From Ferruginibacter sp. (GTDB lineage: Bacteria > Bacteroidota > Bacteroidia > Chitinophagales > Chitinophagaceae), in the NCBI GenBank assembly GCA_014379905.1, contig JACMKX010000045.1, positions 48,666-112,665 on the forward strand: a stretch of 64,000 nucleotides of DNA. The letters are read 5' to 3'. This document shows, piece after piece, positions 33,737 through 40,598 of the stretch. The position numbers and the translations under genes were made by a program. The notes beneath the pieces are model-generated. The model did not search any database, had not been told where the DNA came from, and worked only from the letters and a program-made list of their open reading frames with translations. How positions within the stretch are numbered: the first letter of the stretch is position 1; each line of letters opens with the position of its first letter.

Positions 33737-35839
33737 ATGAAGTTATTTCCTGAATCTACATTACAACAATTAGAATTTGATAAGGTAAAAGAATTACTGG
33801 CGGCGCATTGTAAAACTGCTTACGCTCAAAATATTGCCTTAAACCTTCGCATACATACAAAAAAAGAATTCATTGAGTTGGCCCTGCAGCAGGCGCATGA
33901 ATTTAAGTCCATCGCACAAACCGGTTTGTATTTCCCCAATGATTTTTCTATCAGCATAGAAAGAGAAATAAAATTGCTGGGCATACCCGGCGCATCTTTA
34001 AGCGGGGAACAGTTTTTATTGATCCGGCGATTAGCTCAAAATGCCCAGAATATTTTTCGCTGGTTTACCGCGGAAATAAGGGAAAACTATCCTGCACTTA
34101 CCAGGGTGATCGATAATAATTATTACGAAAAACAAATAGTAGAATCTATTGATGCCGTGCTGGATGAAGCGGGTATAGTAAAAGACAATGCCAGTACAGA
34201 ACTGGCAGACATCCGCATGAAACTCTATCGCAAGCGCAATGAATTGCGCCGTGTGTTTGACAGGCTTGTAAGTAAAATGAACAAGCAGGGCTACCTGACA
34301 GATATTGAAGAAAGTTTTATGAATGGGAGGAGGGTACTGGCTGTTTTTGCAGAGCAAAAGCGAACAATAAAGGGCGTATTACATGGCGAAAGTGACAGCA
34401 GGCGCACCAGTTTTATTGAGCCGGAAGAAACCACGGAACTCAACAACGATATTTTTTCGCTGGAATACGATGAGCAAAAAGAAGTATATAAAATACTTCG
34501 CCAGCTTACGCAGTTATTGAGTGTGTATGCGCCACTCCTCAAATCGTATCATGATATTGCAGGGCAGTTTGATTTTATAAGAGCCAAGGCAAAGCTTGCC
34601 ATTGATATTAACGGGCATTATCCTATGTTGAAAGACAGGGCACATGTAAATCTTATCAACGCCTATCATCCCTTACTATATTTATATAATAACAGGGCAA
34701 ACAAATCTACCATACCGGTAAGTTTAAAGCTTGATGACCAGAATAGCATCCTCGTAATCAGTGGTCCGAATGCCGGTGGTAAAACGGTTACCCTAAAAAC
34801 AGTTGGTTTGCTACAGGTGATGCTACAAGCGGGTTTGCTGGTAAGTGTGAGCCCGGATAGCGAGATGGGTATCTTTAAACAACTGCTGATTCATATTGGT
34901 GATGAACAAAGCCTGGAGTTTGAATTGAGTACATACTCATCCCACTTAAAAAATATGAAGCATTTCATTGAAAATGCAAATGGAAAAACCATGTTCTTTA
35001 TTGATGAACTGGGGAGCGGTAGTGATCCCAACCTGGGCGGTGCTTTTGCAGAAGTGATTATGGAAGAACTCGCCTTTAAACATGCCTTCGGAATTGTGAC
35101 CACGCATTACCTCAACCTAAAAGTGATGGCCAACAAAGTAAAAGGCATCATGAATGGCGCCATGCAGTTTGATGAAAAGAATTTGCTGCCTATGTACAAA
35201 CTGCAGGTAGGCAAGCCCGGCAGTTCTTACACATTTAGCATTGCTGAAAGAATAGGCTTGGATAAGCGACTCATCAGCAAAGCCAGGAAATTGGTAGACG
35301 AAGAGCATTTTCAATTGGATAAATTACTCAACCGAACCGAACAGGATCTTCAAAAAATAGACAAGGAAAAAGACGAACTGCAAAAATTGCTGAAAGAAAA
35401 TGAGCGGTTGAAAAAAGAAATGCAGCAGGTGATGGATAAAGAACTACACCGGCAGGATGTAGAGAAAATGAAGCACCAGAACAAGGTTACTGAAGACCGC
35501 ATTGCTTACATGAAAGATATGGAACGCCGCCTGAAAGCCATGGTGATAGAATGGCGCAAAGCCGATGACAAGGACAGCGTGGTAAAAATGATCCATGCCT
35601 TGCTTTTTAACCAGAAAGAAAAACTACAGCAGGAAAAGAAACAGAAAAAGCTGAATGAAAAGTTTGATGAAATAGGTGGGGAGATAAAAACAGGCGATAA
35701 GGTAAAAATGAAAAATGGACGTACCGTGGGTATTGTGAAAGAACTACGGGGCAAAAAAGCTGTTTTGCAGGTAGGTGTAGTGCCTATGACGGTTTCACTT
35801 GATGACCTGGTTGTAGTGAAAGACAAAGATTCTTCTTAA
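33737..35839 (+). CDS. MutS2-like DNA-binding ATPase lacking the Smr domain
   Basis: The 700-residue protein has the MutS2 order: N-terminal helical core (TLQQLEFDKVKELLAAHC), a clamp/connector region, and the ABC-type ATPase with Walker A GPNAGGKTVT (about 344-353), Walker B FFIDELGSGSD and the VTTHYLNLK His loop, followed by a long coiled coil (about 535-640) and a short beta domain (GDKVKMKNGRTVGIV...). Most MutS2 proteins are about 780 residues and end in an Smr nuclease domain, which is absent here. In known members it limits recombination or rescues collided ribosomes. A dispersed repeat supplies the region just before the start codon. Confidence 0.85.
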   Translation: MKLFPESTLQQLEFDKVKELLAAHCKTAYAQNIALNLRIHTKKEFIELALQQAHEFKSIAQTGLYFPNDFSISIEREIKLLGIPGASLSGEQFLLIRRLAQNAQNIFRWFTAEIRENYPALTRVIDNNYYEKQIVESIDAVLDEAGIVKDNASTELADIRMKLYRKRNELRRVFDRLVSKMNKQGYLTDIEESFMNGRRVLAVFAEQKRTIKGVLHGESDSRRTSFIEPEETTELNNDIFSLEYDEQKEVYKILRQLTQLLSVYAPLLKSYHDIAGQFDFIRAKAKLAIDINGHYPMLKDRAHVNLINAYHPLLYLYNNRANKSTIPVSLKLDDQNSILVISGPNAGGKTVTLKTVGLLQVMLQAGLLVSVSPDSEMGIFKQLLIHIGDEQSLEFELSTYSSHLKNMKHFIENANGKTMFFIDELGSGSDPNLGGAFAEVIMEELAFKHAFGIVTTHYLNLKVMANKVKGIMNGAMQFDEKNLLPMYKLQVGKPGSSYTFSIAERIGLDKRLISKARKLVDEEHFQLDKLLNRTEQDLQKIDKEKDELQKLLKENERLKKEMQQVMDKELHRQDVEKMKHQNKVTEDRIAYMKDMERRLKAMVIEWRKADDKDSVVKMIHALLFNQKEKLQQEKKQKKLNEKFDEIGGEIKTGDKVKMKNGRTVGIVKELRGKKAVLQVGVVPMTVSLDDLVVVKDKDSS

Positions 35840-35937
35840 GCCTCTGCATACTTTACAAATAATTATTAATTATTGATTATTAATTAATTGGCTTCGCATT
35901 TTGCACAAAAAAAATCCAGAAAAGAGTTAATAATTTT

Positions 35938-35967
35938 TTGTTCTGAAAAATTGAACCCTTACTTTTG
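35938..35967 (+). promoter_or_regulatory. Promoter of the tRNA-Ser gene
   Basis: TTG (35938-35940) and TACTTTTG (35960-35967) fit the Bacteroidota -33/-7 consensus with 19 bp between them, directly before the tRNA. The AT-rich 35840-35937 stretch has no gene. Confidence 0.7.
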
Positions 35968-35971
35968 CCGC

Positions 35972-36056
35972 GGAGAGCTGGCAGAGTGGTCGATTGCGGC
36001 AGTCTTGAAAACTGTTGACTGTTACAGGTCCGGGGGTTCGAATCCCTCGCTCTCCG
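35972..36056 (+). tRNA. tRNA-Ser (anticodon UGA)
   Basis: An 85-nt tRNA with 7-bp acceptor stem (GGAGAGC / GCTCTCC), discriminator G, D-arm, anticodon loop CTTGAAA with anticodon TGA at 36006-36008, the long variable arm typical of serine tRNAs, and the GGTTCGAATCC T-arm. It reads UCA codons. The CCA end is not encoded. Confidence 0.97.
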
Positions 36057-36060
36057 CTCA

Positions 36061-36085
36061 AATCCCGATTCTTATCGGGATTTTG
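36061..36085. terminator. Terminator after tRNA-Ser, overlapping the convergent stop codon
   Basis: AATCCCGAT and ATCGGGATT form a perfect 9-bp stem with a TCTT loop and a T run. The stop codon of the HlyD-like gene (36072-36074) is inside it, so it can also end the minus-strand exporter operon. Confidence 0.85.
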
Positions 36086-36722
36086 TACTTTTCCTCATAC
36101 CATAATAAAACCGCCCCAACAAACTTGTTTCGCTTAATACAATTTCACCATCGGCCTGCAGGCCCGCTTCATACAGTATTTTCTTTTTGTTTAGCGTAGT
36201 AAGCCCATCCGGCAGAACCAGCTTTATTAAATAACCATTGCACGACGACTGATTGGAGATGGAACCAATTTTTCCTACAACACTTCCATATTCCTTAAAC
36301 GGGTAGGAAGGGAACTTCAGTATCACCTTTTGTCCTATAGAAACTTTTTCCCGATCTTTTGGAGGTATGATTAATTCCGCAAAAGGGTAAATGCCTGGCT
36401 GACTTACCCGCTGGATCGTTGCTTTGGCTTTAAGTACCGTAGGATATTTAATAAAAGAACTTATGAAAGCAATCAATGATAACAGGATGAAAAAATAAAA
36501 CGTACCCCATCGTACAATTAGCGGTGGTTTATTGGAGATAATTTCCTGTATCTCCTTCCCATGTTCGATGAGTGATGGTTGTGACTTATCTGAAAATGCT
36601 GCAGCTTCGTTACCTGCACCCGGGTATATGTCAGCGTTATTTTCCAAATTCCAATTGATTTTTAACCAGTTCGTAATATTTACCTTGCCTGAGGGCGAGT
36701 TCTGTATGAGTCCCTTCTTCAA
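36072..36722 (-). CDS. Miniature HlyD-like membrane fusion protein
   Basis: The 216-residue protein has a cytoplasmic N-terminus with EIQEIISNKPPLIVRWG (about 57-73), a single membrane helix (about 73-92), the FIKYPTVLKAKATI strand that starts the periplasmic part of HlyD proteins, and then immediately the C-terminal beta-barrel part (PPKDREKVSIGQKVILKFPSYPF in outline, about 120-142, and a C-terminal GEIVLSETSLLGRFYYG). The roughly 200-residue alpha-helical hairpin and lipoyl region that normally lie between are missing. It would be the envelope adaptor of the ABC exporter encoded just upstream, but without the hairpin it may not reach a TolC-like pore. The start at 36722 overlaps the exporter gene by 86 bp; a TTG at 36647 is an alternative. 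Confidence 0.7.
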   Translation of the reverse strand: MKKGLIQNSPSGKVNITNWLKINWNLENNADIYPGAGNEAAAFSDKSQPSLIEHGKEIQEIISNKPPLIVRWGTFYFFILLSLIAFISSFIKYPTVLKAKATIQRVSQPGIYPFAELIIPPKDREKVSIGQKVILKFPSYPFKEYGSVVGKIGSISNQSSCNGYLIKLVLPDGLTTLNKKKILYEAGLQADGEIVLSETSLLGRFYYGMRKSTKSR

Positions 36723-38841
36723 CGATCATTCCTTTTTCAAGAACAACGATCTTATCTGCATTCTTTACTGTACTGAATCTATGTGCCACCACTACTACTG
36801 TTTTATTTTGAAAGAACCGGAGCAGGTTTTCCAGGATCACTTTTTCATTATTGGCGTCTAAAGAGTTGGTGGCTTCATCAAAAAAAATAAAATCAGGATT
36901 TTTATAAACAGCTCTTGCGATAGATAAGCGCTGTTTTTGTCCACCACTGATTTCATGTCCTTCGGCACCTAATTTTGTGTAGAAGCCCAACGGTAATGAT
37001 TCGATAAAGGGAAGTATGTTAGCGGTTTTGCAGGCATTTATGAGTCGGTCGCTGTCTTCTTTATCCTCCGTAACTGTTATATTTTTACGGATGTTATCAT
37101 TGAATATGAAACTTTCCTGCATTACCGCCCCGCTTTTACTCCTCCAGAATTTTGCACTAAACGATTTGAAGTTTGTACTGCCCAGGAATATATCGCCTTT
37201 ATAATTTTCGTAAAATCTCAATAATAACTTTAGGAGGGTAGATTTTCCACTACCGCTCATTCCAACAATAGCAGTTACTTTTCCCTGCGCTATTGTAAGA
37301 TTAATATTTTTCAATACGGCTTCGTTGCCTGCCCCGGGATACGTGAAAGTAAGATCCTTAATAATAATGCTGTGTTCGTTTGGCAATAGATGAATGAGCT
37401 CCTTTTCGCCGGATTCTTCACCCTCCAGTGAATGAATGTCGTTTAAACGTTCCAAAGAAATCTTAGCATCCTGTAGCTCCTGGCTAAAGCCTATCAACTG
37501 TTCAATCGGCCCATTTAATTGCCCTATAATATATTGAATAGCGAGCATCATACCCAGTGTAAGCGAGCCGTCAATTACCAGTTTCGCAACAACAAAAGTG
37601 ACCAGTATATTCTTGCCATGGTTAATAAAAAAAGCACCTATTTGCTGGTACTGTGTTAAAGACAGGCGTTTGAAATTAAGTTTAAACAAGCCGGCTTGCA
37701 GACCTTCCCACGCCCAGCGATAAGTATTTTCAGCATTGTTAAGTTTAATTTCCTGCATTCCATATACCAATTGCATGGTTGCGTTATTTTCTTTGGAAGC
37801 TATTTCAAAATGTTGGTAGTCCATTTTGCGCCGATACTTCAGGAATAACCGGATCCACAGTAAATACAGCATACTTCCAATCATAAATATTAAGAAAATA
37901 GAAATATTATAGCCGATAAGAACTACTGAAAAAATTATCAAACTGAATAAAGAGAAAAAAGTATTTAAGGCAGTACCGGTCAAAAATTTTTCAATCCGGT
38001 GGTGGTCTGCAATTCGCTGTATAATATCGCCGGGGTGTTTGCTGTCAAAAAATTGCATAGGCAATTTAAGCAACTTTGCCCAAAAACCAGATAGCAGCGA
38101 GATATTTATCCTGGTACTGATATGTAATAATATACGGCTGCGGATAAACTCCACGATCGTTTGTGAGAATAATAACATCAGCTGTGCCGCCAAAACAACC
38201 TGTATGAATCCTATATCACCCGTGTTGATGCCAGTATCTACAATACTTTGGGTAAGGTAAGGAAATATCAATTGCAATATCCCTCCAATCATCAGGCCTA
38301 GAAAGATCTGGAAAAAGTACGACCAATTCGCTCTTACATACCGGAGGAGATATTTTTTATCAATTTGTCCATTGTCTTTATTTAAAGCTTCGTCAATATT
38401 CCTTTCGTTAAACGCGGGGGTCATCTCTAATAACAACGCTGTTCCTTTTTGGGTATCATGCTCACTTGTGGAAAGCCAGCCTTTACAGAACTCTTCTTTG
38501 TTTAGTTTTATTATTCCTTTTGCAGGATCTGCTATCATTAGCTTAACTTTTGTGGAGCCGGGCATCAACACAACAAAATGATACTGTTGCCAGTGAATGA
38601 TCGCAGGAAGAGGAGCATCGTCCATTAACTGGTTAAAAGTCAGCCTGGCTCCAATACTTTTCAGGCCGATGCTTTCTGCAGCATCAGCCAACCCCAGCAT
38701 TGACACTCCTTCCTTGCCATACGCTGATTTGCTGCGAAAGTATTTTAACGCGATGGATCTTCCATAATATTTGGCAACCATCCGAAGGCAGGTAGGCCCG
38801 CAGTCCATTGCATCCAGCTGTGTATAGAAGGGAAACTTCAC
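36637..38841 (-). CDS. Peptidase-containing ABC exporter (C39 peptidase-TMD-NBD)
   Basis: The 734-residue protein cuts double-glycine leaders and exports the released peptide. The N-terminal C39 peptidase has Gln8, Cys14 (DCGPTC), His88 (QYHFVV) and Asp105 (ADPAKG), so the catalytic set is intact. A six-helix transmembrane domain (about 165-450) and an ATPase follow, with Walker A GMSGSGKST, signature SGGQKQRL and Walker B FIFFDEATNS. The start overlaps the upstream DUF6625 gene by 4 bp. The only visible substrate in the operon is the Cys-rich precursor at 43391, whose leader ends in the matching MAGS motif. Confidence 0.92.
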   Translation of the reverse strand: MKFPFYTQLDAMDCGPTCLRMVAKYYGRSIALKYFRSKSAYGKEGVSMLGLADAAESIGLKSIGARLTFNQLMDDAPLPAIIHWQQYHFVVLMPGSTKVKLMIADPAKGIIKLNKEEFCKGWLSTSEHDTQKGTALLLEMTPAFNERNIDEALNKDNGQIDKKYLLRYVRANWSYFFQIFLGLMIGGILQLIFPYLTQSIVDTGINTGDIGFIQVVLAAQLMLLFSQTIVEFIRSRILLHISTRINISLLSGFWAKLLKLPMQFFDSKHPGDIIQRIADHHRIEKFLTGTALNTFFSLFSLIIFSVVLIGYNISIFLIFMIGSMLYLLWIRLFLKYRRKMDYQHFEIASKENNATMQLVYGMQEIKLNNAENTYRWAWEGLQAGLFKLNFKRLSLTQYQQIGAFFINHGKNILVTFVVAKLVIDGSLTLGMMLAIQYIIGQLNGPIEQLIGFSQELQDAKISLERLNDIHSLEGEESGEKELIHLLPNEHSIIIKDLTFTYPGAGNEAVLKNINLTIAQGKVTAIVGMSGSGKSTLLKLLLRFYENYKGDIFLGSTNFKSFSAKFWRSKSGAVMQESFIFNDNIRKNITVTEDKEDSDRLINACKTANILPFIESLPLGFYTKLGAEGHEISGGQKQRLSIARAVYKNPDFIFFDEATNSLDANNEKVILENLLRFFQNKTVVVVAHRFSTVKNADKIVVLEKGMIVEEGTHTELALRQGKYYELVKNQLEFGK

Positions 38842-39677
38842 TTTTTAAAAGACATGATTTTTTTTGGTGTAAAATAAAACGTATCTGGTATGGGGCAAAG
38901 GATTTTTGGTCGTTTACATTCCGTCTTAAATCTTATCAGGTGGTAAAACATGGCCTCATACATATCCTTATAAATGATTTTTCCCTTGTCCCATTTTATT
39001 TTACCAGTTGCTCCCTCAATAATAATAAAATCGAAAAAGGCTCTTAGTCTTTTCTCTCTTTCAGCTTTCTTTACAACATAGGTCATACTTTGAATACGGT
39101 CCGGGTAGTCAAAAACAGAAGCGCCATTTTGTAATTCCAGGAACAGGAAATTACACTCGTCGAAGCAAAAGTGTTCGGCTTCCGAAAAAACTTTTTTATA
39201 GTCTTTACTTTCCATGAAGAGGGTGTTCATCTGCTGATTGTTTCTAAACAGGCAGAATGTTCCGGTTATGTAATCGTGCCGGCTGCTCACAACATCATGA
39301 TTGTTTAAAACTTCCTCTGTCATAAATTCACGAATGTTTCCATAAACTACATCAATGTCTCCATGACCCCAAAAGTCATAATCATGTATTATCTCAGGAA
39401 ATAGAAAGCCATATGCGGGTTTAAAATCACAGAATTTATAAGCGTAATCAATATTCACTTTAAAGCCCAGTTTTTGGGTTGCCGTGCTGATTATTTCTTC
39501 TTGTGATTTGTTCACAATTTTGACATTGGCAGGTTTGCCGGCAATGCTTTCCGTATTGGAGGTAATGATGATAAAATCAACCGAAGGATTATACACACAA
39601 GAATGTATAAAATATGGAAAATACCAGGGGTAGGGGCCAAACCAGCAAGTGAGAATGGCAATGGAGGGCTTCTTCAT
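38838..39677 (-). CDS. DUF6625-like protein, GT-A glycosyltransferase-like (copy 2)
   Basis: The 279-residue protein is paralogous to the next gene upstream. It opens with IAILTCWFGPYPWYFPYFIHSC, has the nucleotide-sugar-like segment GFLFPEIIHDYDFWGHGDIDVVYG (DxD-like DID at about 112-114), and a C-terminal YEAMFYHLIRFK motif. The pattern is that of DUF6625 proteins, which resemble GT-A fold transferases; the reaction has not been shown. It overlaps its paralogue and the exporter gene by 4 bp each. In this locus it may attach a sugar to the exported peptide. Confidence 0.7.
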   Translation of the reverse strand: MKKPSIAILTCWFGPYPWYFPYFIHSCVYNPSVDFIIITSNTESIAGKPANVKIVNKSQEEIISTATQKLGFKVNIDYAYKFCDFKPAYGFLFPEIIHDYDFWGHGDIDVVYGNIREFMTEEVLNNHDVVSSRHDYITGTFCLFRNNQQMNTLFMESKDYKKVFSEAEHFCFDECNFLFLELQNGASVFDYPDRIQSMTYVVKKAEREKRLRAFFDFIIIEGATGKIKWDKGKIIYKDMYEAMFYHLIRFKTECKRPKILCPIPDTFYFTPKKIMSFKK

Positions 39678-40537
39678 ACTATACGTTTTTTATAAATTCG
39701 GGTTTCACTAAAGTGGTAAGCATGATCGTTAGAAATAAAGCCGGGTATCGCCTGGTTCAAACATTTTTCTTTGAACTTAAGGAAGTGATAATACATAGCC
39801 TCATAGTGCTGCTTAAAGAAGATTTTCCCATTTTTCCATTTTACACCTCCAACGACACCTTCCACAATGTTGAAATCAAAATATGCTCTTATTTTCGCTT
39901 TGTGTTTTTCCCGGAAAACAACGTGAGTCATGCTTTCTATTTTACTCCTTATATTTTCAATCGGGACTTCTTCCCACAGGGGCACAAATAAAAAATTGCA
40001 TTCGTCAAAATTATGGTAGGTCTTTGAAGTAAATACTTTCCTGTAATCTTTACTTTTTTTAAAAAGCTCATTTATGCCAGGTGCATTTCGATAAAGCGTA
40101 AAGGAGCCCGTTAAATATTCTGGTCTAAAGCTAAAGATGTCATATGCATTTAATACTTTTTTAGTAAGAAATGTTCGAAGTGATCCGTATATTAGGTCTA
40201 TATCTGCTGCTGCCCAAAAATCATATCCGGAGACCAGGTCGGCAAATATAAAGCCGTAAGCCGGCTTAAAATCACACAGTTTGTAAGCGTAATCTATCCT
40301 CACGGGAAACTTTAATTTAATAGCTGCAGTCTCACTTATCTGCTGCAGTGTTTTATAAATGACTTTAACATTGAGTGGTTTATTTGGAATCAATTCTTCA
40401 TTATCGGTAATAATTAAAAAATCGATGCCTGGGTTATATTCACAGGATTTAATATAGTATTGAAGATACCACGGGTATGGCCCATACCAACAGGTTAGGA
40501 TGACTATCGAAAAGGTAGGTGAATGTATTTTTGCCAT
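39674..40537 (-). CDS. DUF6625-like protein, GT-A glycosyltransferase-like (copy 1)
   Basis: The 287-residue protein shares the whole layout of the copy encoded next: the IVILTCWYGPYPWYLQYYIKSC opening in outline, YAYKLCDFKPAYGF, DFWAAADIDLIYGS with the DID triad, LTGSFTLYRN, FDECNFLFVPL and YEAMYYHFLKFK. Sequence identity between the two copies is moderate and spread along their length, so this is an old tandem duplication and the two may have diverged in acceptor or donor. No membrane segment or signal peptide is visible; the protein should be cytoplasmic, where it could act on the precursor before export. Confidence 0.7.
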   Translation of the reverse strand: MAKIHSPTFSIVILTCWYGPYPWYLQYYIKSCEYNPGIDFLIITDNEELIPNKPLNVKVIYKTLQQISETAAIKLKFPVRIDYAYKLCDFKPAYGFIFADLVSGYDFWAAADIDLIYGSLRTFLTKKVLNAYDIFSFRPEYLTGSFTLYRNAPGINELFKKSKDYRKVFTSKTYHNFDECNFLFVPLWEEVPIENIRSKIESMTHVVFREKHKAKIRAYFDFNIVEGVVGGVKWKNGKIFFKQHYEAMYYHFLKFKEKCLNQAIPGFISNDHAYHFSETRIYKKRIV

Positions 40538-40598
40538 TTTAAATGTGGCTAATATTTTAAAGTAAGCTCATGCCGGAATTAGTGCTGTCTTTGATGCC

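Noticed and set aside
35888..36199. 103-residue plus-strand reading frame
   Set aside because: It runs through the tRNA-Ser gene and its terminator and into the HlyD-like gene; no protein is likely.
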